Positions 24,370-34,089 of a stretch of 64,000 bases of DNA are shown in pieces. Every line of letters begins with the position of its first letter. Within the stretch, counting starts at the first letter, position 1. The position numbers were made by a program, and so were the translations under genes. A model generated the notes under the pieces. It did not search any database and had not been told where the DNA came from. It was given only the letters and a program-made list of their open reading frames with translations. Source of the stretch: Azospirillum baldaniorum (lineage in GTDB: Bacteria > Pseudomonadota > Alphaproteobacteria > Azospirillales > Azospirillaceae); NCBI RefSeq assembly GCF_003119195.2, contig NZ_CP022255.1:124001-188000 (forward strand). The letters run 5' to 3'.

Positions 24370-25431
24370 ATGACCATTTCCCCGCGCTTCCCCGCTTCCC
24401 CGCGCTTCTTCGGGGTGGGCCGCCGGGCGCTGCTCGGCACCGCGCTGCTGCTCGCCGCCGGCTTCGCCGGCCTGACGCCGGCCCCCGCGCAGGCCGAGGC
24501 GACGCAGGTCCGCTTCGCCCGCAACCTCGGCCTCGGCTACCTGCCGCTCTACGTCATGGAGGACAAGGGGCTGGTGGAGAAGCACGCCCGCGCCGCCGGG
24601 CTGGGCGCGGTGACGGCCAGCTACACCCCGCTCGGCAACCCGACGACGATCACCGAGGCCACCCTGTCCGGCAACGCCGATTTCGGGGCGGCGGGCGTGC
24701 CGGCCTTCATCATCGCCTGGGACAAGACGAAGGGGAACGCCAACCTGCGCGGGCTGGCCGCCCTGAACGCCCAGCCGGCCTACCTCAACACCAACCGGCC
24801 CGAGGTGAAGGGCCTGACGGACTTCACCGAGACGGACCGCATCGTCGTGCCGTCGGTCCGCGCCTCCTATCAGGCCATCGTGCTCCAGATCGCCGCCGAG
24901 CAGGTCTTCGGCCCCGGCCAGCACGCGCGGCTGGACCCGCTGACCGTCTCGCTGGCCCATCCCGACGGCACCGCCGCCCTGCTGTCCGGCCGGACGGAGA
25001 TCACCGCCCACTTCACCAGCCCGCCCTTCCAGGACCAGCAGCTCCGCGACCCGAAGATCCACAAGGTGCTGAGCAGCTACGACGTGCTGGGCGGGCCGGC
25101 GTCCTTCAGCGCGCTGTGGACCTCCGCCGCCTTCCACGAGGCCAACCCGCGGCTGACCAAGGCCGTGCTGGCGGCGCTGGAGGACGCGGTGGCCCTCATC
25201 AAGGCCGACCCCAGGGAGGCCGCCCGCGCCTACATCCGCATCGAGAAGTCCAAGCTGGGCGAGGAGGAGGTGGCGGCGATGATCGCCCATCCGGAGGTGT
25301 CCTACGACCTCGCCCCGCGCGGCATCGGCATCTTCACCGACTTCATGGCGCGCATCGGCTCGATCCGCAACCGGCCCGCCGACTGGCGCGACCTGTTCTT
25401 CGCCGACATCCACGACCGCACCGGAAGCTGA
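24370..25431 (+). CDS. SsuA/TauA-like ABC substrate-binding protein, no ABC partners nearby
   Basis: A 353-residue exported protein of the NMT1/SsuA-like periplasmic-binding family. The signal peptide is long and Arg-containing ('FGVGRRALLGTALLLAAGFAG', cut after 'AQA', about residue 42). 'RFARNLGLGYLPLYVMEDKG' and 'LSGNADFGAAGVPAFIIAW' are the family's ligand-lobe motifs. Relatives deliver aliphatic sulfonates, taurine or other small organic sulfur/nitrogen compounds to an ABC pair. No permease or ATPase follows; the next gene is TauD. It must therefore use a transporter encoded elsewhere, or has lost it. Confidence 0.85.
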   Translation: MTISPRFPASPRFFGVGRRALLGTALLLAAGFAGLTPAPAQAEATQVRFARNLGLGYLPLYVMEDKGLVEKHARAAGLGAVTASYTPLGNPTTITEATLSGNADFGAAGVPAFIIAWDKTKGNANLRGLAALNAQPAYLNTNRPEVKGLTDFTETDRIVVPSVRASYQAIVLQIAAEQVFGPGQHARLDPLTVSLAHPDGTAALLSGRTEITAHFTSPPFQDQQLRDPKIHKVLSSYDVLGGPASFSALWTSAAFHEANPRLTKAVLAALEDAVALIKADPREAARAYIRIEKSKLGEEEVAAMIAHPEVSYDLAPRGIGIFTDFMARIGSIRNRPADWRDLFFADIHDRTGS

Positions 25432-25441
25432 GGGCGTTCCC

Positions 25442-26368
25442 ATGACCCACCCCGCCTTCACCGCCCATCCGGTCTCCCCCACGCTGGGGGCCGAGATCCG
25501 CGGCATCGACCTGTCGCAGCCGCTGGACGCCGCCACCGCCGCTGCGCTGTCCCAGGCGCTGGACCGTCATCTGGTGCTGGTGTTCCGCGGCCAGACGCTG
25601 TCCGACGCCGACCTCGTCCGGGTGTCCGGGCATTTCGGGCCGCTTGACAAGGCGCCGATCACCGAGCATGGCCGGCTGCACGCGCCGGGCCTCGAGGAGG
25701 TCTACGTCATCTCCAACGTCACGGAGCAGGGCCGCCCCATCGGCGCGCTGGGGGCGGGGGAGTCGGTCTGGCACGCCGACATGACCTATCTGGAGACTCC
25801 GCCCTACGCCAGCAGCCTCTACGCGCTGGAGGTGCCGGAGGAGGGTGGGGACACCGGATTCATCAGCATGTTCGCCGCCTACGACGCGCTGCCGGAGAAT
25901 CTGAAGCGGCGGGTTGGCGGGCTGTCGATCAAGCACGACAGCACGACCAACAGCGGCGGCTATCTGCGGCAGGGCTTCGCGCCTCCGACCGACCTCGCCA
26001 CCTCGCCCGGCACCGTGCACCCGCTGGTCATCGCCCATCCGGTGAGCGGGCGCAAGGCGCTGCTGCTGGGGCGCCGCCCGCACGCCTGCATCCCCGGCCT
26101 GCCGCTGGCGGAGAGCGAGGCGTTGCTCGACGCGGTGTGGGAGGCGGCGGTGCGTCCGGAGTTGTCCTGGCACCACCAATGGCGGGTCGGCGATCTCGTG
26201 ATGTGGGACAACCGCTGGACCATGCACCGCCGCGATCCCTTTCCCGAGGACCAGCGCCGCCGCATGCACCGCACCCAGATCGCCGTCCCCGCCCTTTCCT
26301 TCCGGCAGGGTTTCGTTACGGGTGTCACGTTTGGGACTACCCCGTCAGAAAATGCTCCAGTCCGGTGA
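25442..26368 (+). CDS. TauD/TfdA-family Fe(II)/2-oxoglutarate dioxygenase
   Basis: A 308-residue alpha-ketoglutarate-dependent dioxygenase. The facial triad is visible: 'VWHADMTY' (His and Asp) and the distal His in 'RWTMHRRDPF', with the 2-oxoglutarate-binding Arg at 'RRRMHRTQIA'. TauD-type enzymes hydroxylate a sulfonate carbon to release sulfite; relatives act on alkyl sulfates, 2,4-D or carnitine precursors. The binding protein just upstream supports a sulfonate. The last 32 bp overlap the 3' end of a decayed opposite-strand gene, and the C-terminal residues ('TPSENAPVR') look acquired from it. Confidence 0.87.
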   Translation: MTHPAFTAHPVSPTLGAEIRGIDLSQPLDAATAAALSQALDRHLVLVFRGQTLSDADLVRVSGHFGPLDKAPITEHGRLHAPGLEEVYVISNVTEQGRPIGALGAGESVWHADMTYLETPPYASSLYALEVPEEGGDTGFISMFAAYDALPENLKRRVGGLSIKHDSTTNSGGYLRQGFAPPTDLATSPGTVHPLVIAHPVSGRKALLLGRRPHACIPGLPLAESEALLDAVWEAAVRPELSWHHQWRVGDLVMWDNRWTMHRRDPFPEDQRRRMHRTQIAVPALSFRQGFVTGVTFGTTPSENAPVR

Positions 26369-27841
26369 TGGCCGCCCGGTCGCGATAGACGGTGGGAAGC
26401 GCGGCGGTCTGGCGCGCCGTGCGGATGCTCCGCGCCGTGGGGTCGCGCCCCAGGCGAATGGCGTCCTCGATGAAGTCGTCAGCGCTCATGGTGACGGCAT
26501 CGGCCATGCCGAGGCGGTCCAGCAGGGCGGCGGCAAGCCGTCCGCGCATGAAGCGGCCACGCACGGTCACCACCGGAAGCCCGGCCTCCACCGCCTGCAG
26601 GGCCGTGTTGAATCCGGAAAAGCCGATGCTGTCGAGATAGACGTCCATCACCCGCAACGTGGCGAGATACGCGTCATGGTCGAGTTGATCGGCGAAGACG
26701 CAGTGTTCCCGGCTGTCGATGCCTTGCAAGGCGAAGGCCCGTTCCAGCCGGTTCTCCAAGCTGCGGCTGACGCTGTCCTGGCTGTGCCGGAAGAACAGGA
26801 ACCGGCTGCCGGGCACGGCGGCGGCGATGGAGGGAAACACATGGTCGTGCTGGGGCAGGTATTTGAACAGGCTTTGGCTGCACAGGAACGCCGGAGCCCC
26901 GTCGGGCAGGCCGAATCGGCGGCGCGTGACCGACGCGACGGGCCGCCGGGTGGGCTCCACGTGACAACCCAGGTTGGGCAGCCGGATGAGGCGGTCGCTG
27001 TAGAAGGCGTCGCCATCCGGTGGCTCCAACAGGTGGCCCGACAGGTAATGGTCGAGCGTGGGAAGCCCCGTCGTGTCGGGGTGCCCCCACGCCACGGCTT
27101 GCACCGGTGCGAGGCGTAGCGCCGCGAGCCGATAGGTCATGGGTTCCATGCCGACCTCGGGGAACAGCATAGGCGTCGCCGTCGTCAGGCTGGCAGGCGA
27201 TCGCCCGGCGGAATGCCTCCGTCGCCGCTTCTGTGCGCCCGAGATCGACGAGCGCGGCGCCGAGATTGATCAGCATCATCGCGGAGCCGGGCGCGAGCCG
27301 CGCGGCGCGGCGGAAGGCGATGGACGCCTGCTCCACGGCACCGACGGCGCGCAGGAGGTTGCCAAGGTTGTTGCAGGCCGCGCCATGGGAGGGGTCGAGC
27401 GCGATGAGACGGCGATAGGCCGCCATCCTCGGGCTTCAGGTGCAGGATTTGACGGAGCACCGACACGGCCTCGTCGGTCGGGGCACCCTGGGCCAGCATC
27501 GGGGCCAGACCGGCGAGTGCATCCGGGTGGCCGGGGCGCAGCATCAGCGCCCGGCGGTGGAGCGCCATCGCCTCGTCCGCCCTGCGCAGCGCCATGGCCA
27601 GCTTGCCGAAGTTGGCGTGGAAGTCGGCGACGTCCGGAGCACTGGCGATGGCGTGGCGGATCCGCGCCATCGCCTCCAGCGGGCGGCCCTCCTGCCCGTG
27701 GAGCACGCCCAACAGGTGCAGCGCGTGCGGCTGGTCCGGCTCGACGGCAAGGATACGACCGTAAAGCTCCCTGGCCTCCGTCAGTCTGCCCTGGAGATGA
27801 TATTCGACCGCAAGTTCCAGCGCCTCCTGCACCGTCGCCAT
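26337..27841 (-). pseudogene. decayed TPR-GT41 (SPINDLY/OGT-like) protein gene
   Basis: Three frames read leftward together make one broken gene. 27841 to about 27425 encodes TPR repeats ('LTEARELYGRILAVEPDQPHA' type). A frame change near 27425 leads to another TPR block ('CNNLGNLLRAVGAVEQA') down to about 27180, and another at about 27175 leads to 26337, the C-terminal GT41 domain ('LFPEVGMEPMTYRLAALRLA', then 'FLCSQSLFKYLPQHD'). Intact relatives have some 200 more residues of catalytic domain between the TPRs and 'FPEVGM', so the junctions include deletions and not just single-base errors. GT41 enzymes attach GlcNAc or hexose to proteins, often flagellin or adhesins. This copy should be inactive. 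Confidence 0.75.
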
Positions 27842-28727
27842 GGGGAACTCCCGCCCGCCTCGTCGTTGATCGGAGCAGCCTGTCCGCCACGCCGGCGGTC
27901 AGGACAGGCAGAATCCGCTCGTGCCGCCTGACGAGGTGCGAAACAGGCTGGGCTGCGCTCTCCCGCTTGCGCACACCGGCCCACGACCTGGCCTCATCGA
28001 TCCTCAGAACGGAGCCGCGGTTGTGCTGGCGTGGCATCGTCTTAAACCACGAGGCCGCAACGGCTGTCGAACGGATTTCGGCCGGTTGCGGCGGCTTTCG
28101 CACCCACTTGGTCACGGGGCGCGGCGGTCGAGGGCCATTGTCGGTCCGAAGGAGCAAGATGCGCTGTCCACACCGTTCTTCGAGCGTTGGGAAAGGGCAC
28201 CCCCTGGCCCTCTGGCGCGGCAATGGGTTGGGATAATTCAATAAAAACTATTAATTTCTGTAAAAATATATTTCTTACACAAAAAATTCTCAGGCTGTTG
28301 ACTCATAGACTACTTATTAAGTAGGTTTATCAGGTCGGCATTAGACACCTCCGGCCGCGGCAATTTGAATCGCAGCTTGCGCCGCGTCATCAACCGCTAA
28401 AGCGCCACGATCACGGTCGTGGGTCCTCAAGGGAGTGACCGGACATGCCAATCCCCGCCGATCCCCGCGCCAACCTCCGGCCTTCGGCCGTCTCCTGTCC
28501 TGCGGGCATGGGCGGTTGCCGGAACGGCTGTCGGCGCTGCTGATCGCCGCATCGTCTCCACAAACAGTCCCGGATTGTCCAAGCGCCAGTGGCGGAAGGC
28601 CGCGCCTTGCCCGCTCGCTCGCCCACGGTCCGACCGGGACCACCGCCACGCGAATGCGGGGCAAGGAAAAACGGCCGGATCGCACAGACAGAAACGCGGC
28701 GGCCGGGCTATCGAAAGGGATGACACG
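27842..28727. other. 886-bp stretch without a convincing gene
   Basis: Open frames here lack ribosome sites and family-like sequence on both strands. About 28240-28340 is strongly AT-rich compared with its surroundings and likely carries the promoter for the TauD/ABC operon; a perfect dyad sits at 28310-28324. The remainder (27842-28240 and 28341-28700) is GC-rich and I recognise nothing in it; it could be debris linked to the neighbouring pseudogene. Confidence 0.6.
28310..28324. promoter_or_regulatory. perfect dyad CTACTTA-T-TAAGTAG in AT-rich promoter region
   Basis: Two 7-bp arms around one base, just downstream of TTGACT (28298-28303), a good -35 hexamer. A repressor at this dyad would cover the expected -10 region. 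The next gene start on this strand is about 400 bp on, so a long leader or another promoter is possible. Confidence 0.4.
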
Positions 28728-29675
28728 ATGACCCAGTTTGCATCCGCCGATGCTGTCGGCACCTCCATCGCCCGTCTCGACATTCGTCCCGTCGCGGGGC
28801 GCATCGGGGCGGAAATCCATGGCGTCCGGCTGTCCGGCGACCTTCCGCCGGCGGTCCTGCGGGCCATCCGGCAGGCTCTGGGCCGCCACAAGGTGCTGTT
28901 CTTCCGCGAGCAGACCCATCTGGACGAGGCCGGGCAGGAGGCGTTCGGTCGCCAGTTCGGCAACCTCGTGCCGCACCCGACCGTGCCATCCCTGGCTGGC
29001 ACCGCCAACATCCTGGATGTGGACGGCAGCCGGGGCGAGCGCGCCAGCTCCTGGCACACCGACGTGACCTTCGTTCCCGGCTATCCCGCCATTTCCATCC
29101 TGCGCAGCGTCACCGCGCCGGAGCGCGGCGGCGACACGCTGTGGGCCAACACGGCCGCCGCCTATGCCGAGCTGTCGCCGCCCCTGCGCGATCTTGCGGA
29201 CCGGCTGTGGGCGCTGCACTCCAACGTCTACGACTATGTCGGCGACCGTCAGAGCGCGTCGGAACAGGGGCTGCACCGCTACCAGACCGTCTTCACCTCC
29301 ACCCGCTACGAGACGGAGCACCCACTCGTCCATGTCCATGCGGAAACCGGCGAGCGCTCGCTGATCCTCGGCCATTTCGTGCAGCGGATCGTCGGGTTGC
29401 CGAGTACCGATTCCCGCCTGCTGCTGGAGCTGTTCCAGAACCATGTCGTCCGCCCGGAGAATGTGGTGCGCTGGCGCTGGTCCGCGGGGGACGTCGCCGT
29501 GTGGGACAACCGGGCGACCCAGCACCGCGCCGTGGATGATTACGACGAGCAGCCGCGCATCGTCCGCCGCGTCACCGTCACCGGGGAACCGCCGGTCGCC
29601 GTGGACGGCCGGCGGAGCTTCCTGCGCTCGGTCACGCCGCCGCAGTCCGCCTCCTCGTCCATCGCCGCCGAATAA
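28728..29675 (+). CDS. second TauD/TfdA-family Fe(II)/2-oxoglutarate dioxygenase
   Basis: A 315-residue TauD-family enzyme. The iron triad appears in 'SSWHTDVTFVPGYPA' (His, Asp) and 'RATQHRAVDDY' (His); 'QPRIVRRVTVTG' holds the 2-oxoglutarate Arg. ATG 28728 has AAAGGGA upstream; the frame opens earlier, at 28419, in non-conserved sequence. It differs clearly from the TauD copy at 25442, so it is not a recent duplicate. It is about 100 bp ahead of a CUT1-type ABC importer rather than a TauABC-type one, which leaves the substrate open (sulfonate, sulfate ester or another oxidisable compound brought in by that system). Confidence 0.88.
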   Translation: MTQFASADAVGTSIARLDIRPVAGRIGAEIHGVRLSGDLPPAVLRAIRQALGRHKVLFFREQTHLDEAGQEAFGRQFGNLVPHPTVPSLAGTANILDVDGSRGERASSWHTDVTFVPGYPAISILRSVTAPERGGDTLWANTAAAYAELSPPLRDLADRLWALHSNVYDYVGDRQSASEQGLHRYQTVFTSTRYETEHPLVHVHAETGERSLILGHFVQRIVGLPSTDSRLLLELFQNHVVRPENVVRWRWSAGDVAVWDNRATQHRAVDDYDEQPRIVRRVTVTGEPPVAVDGRRSFLRSVTPPQSASSSIAAE

Positions 29676-29689
29676 CCGCTTCACCGGAA

Positions 29690-29712
29690 CCCTCTCTCCT
29701 CAGGGGAGAGGG
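29690..29712. terminator. CCCTCTC-type hairpin
   Basis: CCCTCTCTCC (29690-29699), loop TCA, GGGGAGAGGG (29703-29712): ten base pairs including one G-U. It is a single copy of the hairpin module found twice at 54421-54537 and lies between the dioxygenase gene and the binding-protein gene. It may attenuate read-through. Confidence 0.55.
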
Positions 29713-29774
29713 GGCTTCGACGCGATGGCTTTCCTTCATCCCATTCTTCGCCGCATTCGATACGGAGCATCTCC

Positions 29775-31121
29775 ATGGCCCTGACGCATGAATTTTCCCG
29801 CCGCCGCCTTCTGGCGGGCGCCGCGGCTTTCGGCGGCGGCCTGCTGCTTCCGGGCAAGGCGCCGGCCTATGGCGGGGCGAAGCCATTCTCCGGCGTGACG
29901 CTCAACGTTTCCACCTTCAACGCACCGTTTGCCCGTATCCTGACCAAATGGCTGCCGGAGTTCGAGGAGGCGACGGGCGCCAGGGTCGTCTACGACACGC
30001 CGGCCTTTCCGGTCTACAACCAGCGCGCCGATCTGGAGCTGTCCACGGGCGGTGCAGCCTACGACGTGCTGAACATCACCTTCATCTATTCCAGCCGCTG
30101 GATCGGGGCCGGCTGGTTCACGCCGCTCGACGACTACATCCGCGATGCGAACCGCACGCCCGCCGACTGGGACGTGGAGGATTTCCTGCCGGGCCTGCGG
30201 GCGCCGGAAAGCGACAAGGCCGGGCGGCTCTACGGCGTTCCCTGGACCGTGGACACCTTCATCTCCGGGGCGTCGCGCTTCGACCTGTTCAAGAACGCCG
30301 GGCTCGGTCTGCCCGACACGACGGACGAACTGGTCACCGCGCTGAAGGCCGTGCACGGGAAGGAGAAGGTGGCGGGATTCGTCACCGACAACCACTATGG
30401 CTGGACCTTCGTGCCCTTCCTCCAGGCCTTCGGCGGCAACGTCTTCCGCAACCCGCCCGATGATCTGACACCGGTGCTCGACACGCCGGAAGTGGTCGCC
30501 GCCGCGGAGTATTTCGCGCGGATTCTGAAGGAGTTCGGCCCCAACGGCGTGCTCTCCTACACGGAGGACCAGGCGCTCCAGGCGCTGCAGAACGGGCGGG
30601 CCAACTATTCGGCGATCGGACAGACCTACCTGTCGCAGGTCGGCGGGCCGAACAGCAAGACGGCCTCGACCGTCGCGTACAGCCCGGTGGTGCGTGGCCC
30701 CGCCGGACGCTTTCCCGGCGTCGCCACCCACGGGCTGGGCATTCCGGCGGCCTCGAAGAACAAGGACGCCGCCTGGGCCTTCATCCAATGGGCGCTGTCC
30801 AAGAAGAACACCCGCCGCGCCATCGTGGAGGAGCGCTACGCCTCGCCCACCCGCCGCTCGGACTTCGAATCCGCGGAGTTCAAGCGGATCGCCACGGTGA
30901 ACGGCTACGACCTGTCGGAGATCATCGCCTCCGCCGTCGATCTGGCGGCCAGGCAGGGGCACATGAAGTACCGCACGGTGCCGGTCTATCCGCAGGTGGA
31001 CCAGCAGTTGAACAAGGCCATCGCCAACATCGTCTCCGGCCAGCTGTCGCCGAAGCAGGCCATCGAGCAGGCGCAGGCCGGGTCGATCACCGACCTGCGG
31101 CGCGCCGGCGTCGCCATCTGA
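29775..31121 (+). CDS. extracellular solute-binding protein, family 1 (CUT1-type ABC)
   Basis: A 448-residue exported binding protein. The N-terminus 'SRRRLLAGAAAFGGGLLLPG' is a twin-arginine-type signal. The mature part fits family 1 proteins ('FEEATGARVVYDTPAFPVYN', 'DVLNITFIYSSRWIGAGWF', 'AAWAFIQWALSKKN'). Family 1 proteins bind sugars, oligosaccharides, glycerol-3-phosphate, polyols or polyamines. GGAG precedes ATG 29775. It is followed by two permeases and an ATPase, completing an importer; the TauD gene upstream suggests the ligand is not an ordinary sugar. Confidence 0.88.
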   Translation: MALTHEFSRRRLLAGAAAFGGGLLLPGKAPAYGGAKPFSGVTLNVSTFNAPFARILTKWLPEFEEATGARVVYDTPAFPVYNQRADLELSTGGAAYDVLNITFIYSSRWIGAGWFTPLDDYIRDANRTPADWDVEDFLPGLRAPESDKAGRLYGVPWTVDTFISGASRFDLFKNAGLGLPDTTDELVTALKAVHGKEKVAGFVTDNHYGWTFVPFLQAFGGNVFRNPPDDLTPVLDTPEVVAAAEYFARILKEFGPNGVLSYTEDQALQALQNGRANYSAIGQTYLSQVGGPNSKTASTVAYSPVVRGPAGRFPGVATHGLGIPAASKNKDAAWAFIQWALSKKNTRRAIVEERYASPTRRSDFESAEFKRIATVNGYDLSEIIASAVDLAARQGHMKYRTVPVYPQVDQQLNKAIANIVSGQLSPKQAIEQAQAGSITDLRRAGVAI

Positions 31122-31149
31122 CGGGCGGCATGCGGGGGAGGGCGTGGCC

Positions 31150-32082
31150 ATGGCCTTTCTGAATCCGGCGCGACCGAAGGCGGAGCGGGCACCCGCCGGC
31201 TGGGAACAGACCCGTCGCCGCGCCTATCTGGCGGGGCTTCTGCCGGCGCTGGTCGTGCTGGGGGGCATCACGCTGCTGCCGGGGCTGTTCCTGCTGGGGG
31301 TCAGCCTGACCCCGCTCAGCCTCGTCAACCCCGGCACGGTGTTCGATTTCTCCGATCCGCTCGGCAATTACCGCGAACTGCTGCGGGACGCGCGGTTCCA
31401 CAACTCGGTCCTGCTGCAACTCCACCTGTCGGCGACCAGCGTCGGGCTGCAACTGGCGGCGGGGTTGGGGGTGGCCCTGCTGCTGAACGTCCGCGCGCGT
31501 TTCTTCGAGGCGATCCGCGCCGCCTTCCTGATCCCGATGGTGCTGCCGCCCATCGTGGTCGCGCTGATCTGGAAGATCCTCTACACGCCGGACGTCAGCC
31601 CGCTGCACCGGCTGCTGGAGGAGGCGGGGTTGCCGGTCGACTCCCTGATCACCGATCCGACGCTGGCGATCTGGGCCATCGCGGTGGCCGAGACGTGGCA
31701 GTGGTTTCCCTTCACCATGCTGATGGTGCTGGCGACGCTGCAGCTGATCCCGGACGAGCCTTTGGAGGCGGCGCGGATCGACGGGGCCAACCGCCGGCAG
31801 GTGTTCCGCCACATCATCCTGGCCTATCTGCGCCCGGCGCTGGTCGTCTGCGGCCTGTTCCGGCTGATCGACAGCCTGAAGGCCTTTCCGCTGATCTACG
31901 TCCTGACCAACGGCGGGCCGGGCACCGCGACGGAGGTCACCAATTATTACGGCTTCATCGAGGCGTTCAATTTCTCCTATTGGGGCTACGCCAGCGCCAT
32001 TGCCGTCCTGATGCTGGGCGGCGTCTTCGCGGTGAGCTGGCTGGTGGGCCGCCTGGGATGGAACGAGGTGCACCATGACTGA
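31150..32082 (+). CDS. ABC transporter permease (MalF/UgpA type)
   Basis: A 310-residue inner-membrane protein with six transmembrane helices, the first at about residues 27-50 ('AYLAGLLPALVVLGGITLLP'). The EAA loop that docks to the ATPase is clear near residue 210 ('EAARIDGANRRQVFRHIIL'). ATG 31150 sits 9 nt after GGAGGG; an in-frame GTG at 31144 is the alternative. It overlaps the next permease gene by 8 nt. It pairs with that protein as a heterodimer. Confidence 0.9.
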   Translation: MAFLNPARPKAERAPAGWEQTRRRAYLAGLLPALVVLGGITLLPGLFLLGVSLTPLSLVNPGTVFDFSDPLGNYRELLRDARFHNSVLLQLHLSATSVGLQLAAGLGVALLLNVRARFFEAIRAAFLIPMVLPPIVVALIWKILYTPDVSPLHRLLEEAGLPVDSLITDPTLAIWAIAVAETWQWFPFTMLMVLATLQLIPDEPLEAARIDGANRRQVFRHIILAYLRPALVVCGLFRLIDSLKAFPLIYVLTNGGPGTATEVTNYYGFIEAFNFSYWGYASAIAVLMLGGVFAVSWLVGRLGWNEVHHD

Positions 32083-32962
32083 CGCGACGCGGGCCGCCGC
32101 GGCTCCCCTTCCCGCCCGGATCGCGGCATGGCCCGGACGGGTGCGGCCGCTGCGCTGGCGGCGGCACCGCATCGGCCTGCATGCGGCGGCGCTGGCGCTG
32201 CTGCTGCTGGTTCTGTTCCCCTTCGCCTGGATGGTCCAGATGGCGTTGCGCCCCGCCGACGCGGTGCTGGACGACGCGGTCCTCTTCCTGCCGACGCTGG
32301 AGAATTTTGTGGCGCTCTGGCAAGGGCATTTCCCGAAATCCTTCCTGAACAGCGTGCTGGTCAGCAGCCTGTCCACCGCGGCGTCCCTGGCCTTGGGCGT
32401 GCCGGCGGCCTATGTGCTGACCCGCTGGCGTTTCCGGGCGCGGCGGCGGGTGGCGCTGTGGATTCTCGCGACGCGCATGGCTCCGCCCATCGCCCTGACG
32501 ATCCCCTTCTTCCTGGCCTACCGCTGGGTGGGCTTGCAGGATTCGGTGGTCGGGCTGGCGCTGATCTACATGACCTTCAACATCTCCATCGTCGTCTGGT
32601 TCATGCAGACCTTCTTCGCGGCCATTCCCCGCTCGCTGGAGGAGGCCGCCTGGATCGACGGCTGCGGCGTGTGGCAGGCGTTCCGGCGGGTCACGCTGCC
32701 GCTGGCGGCGCCCGGTCTGGCGGCGACGGCGGTGTTCTGCTTCATCTTCTCCTGGAACGACTTCTTTTTCGCGCTGATCTTGACGCGCACCAACGCCGTC
32801 ACCGCCCCGGTCGCCATCACCAACTTCCTCCAGTACGAGGGGTGGGAGTGGGGCAAGATCGCCGCCGCCGGCACGCTCGTGATGCTGCCGGTGCTGGCCT
32901 TCACGCTGCTGGTCCGCAAATACCTCGTCCGCGGGCTGACCGCGGGCGGCCTGAAGGATTGA
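32075..32962 (+). CDS. ABC transporter permease (MalG/UgpE type)
   Basis: A 295-residue permease with six helices (first 'AALALLLLVLFPFAWMVQMA'). Its EAA loop reads 'EEAAWIDGCGVWQAFRRVTL', and the C-terminal 'KYLVRGLTAGGLKD' ending is typical of MalG-type CUT1 permeases. Start ATG 32075 overlaps the upstream stop by 8 nt; the ATPase gene follows 13 bp after its stop with GAGGAGGG as ribosome site. Confidence 0.9.
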   Translation: MTDATRAAAAPLPARIAAWPGRVRPLRWRRHRIGLHAAALALLLLVLFPFAWMVQMALRPADAVLDDAVLFLPTLENFVALWQGHFPKSFLNSVLVSSLSTAASLALGVPAAYVLTRWRFRARRRVALWILATRMAPPIALTIPFFLAYRWVGLQDSVVGLALIYMTFNISIVVWFMQTFFAAIPRSLEEAAWIDGCGVWQAFRRVTLPLAAPGLAATAVFCFIFSWNDFFFALILTRTNAVTAPVAITNFLQYEGWEWGKIAAAGTLVMLPVLAFTLLVRKYLVRGLTAGGLKD

Positions 32963-32975
32963 GGAGGGAAACGCC

Positions 32976-34058
<1,083 letters not shown>

Positions 34059-34089
34059 CGCTCACCGTTCCTCACAAGGCCCGCCCTCG

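Noticed and set aside
28341..28727. N-terminal extension of the second TauD gene to 418 residues (start 28419) or a separate small gene at 28435
   Set aside because: No family similarity before 28728, where AAAGGGA precedes the ATG and the TauD fold begins.
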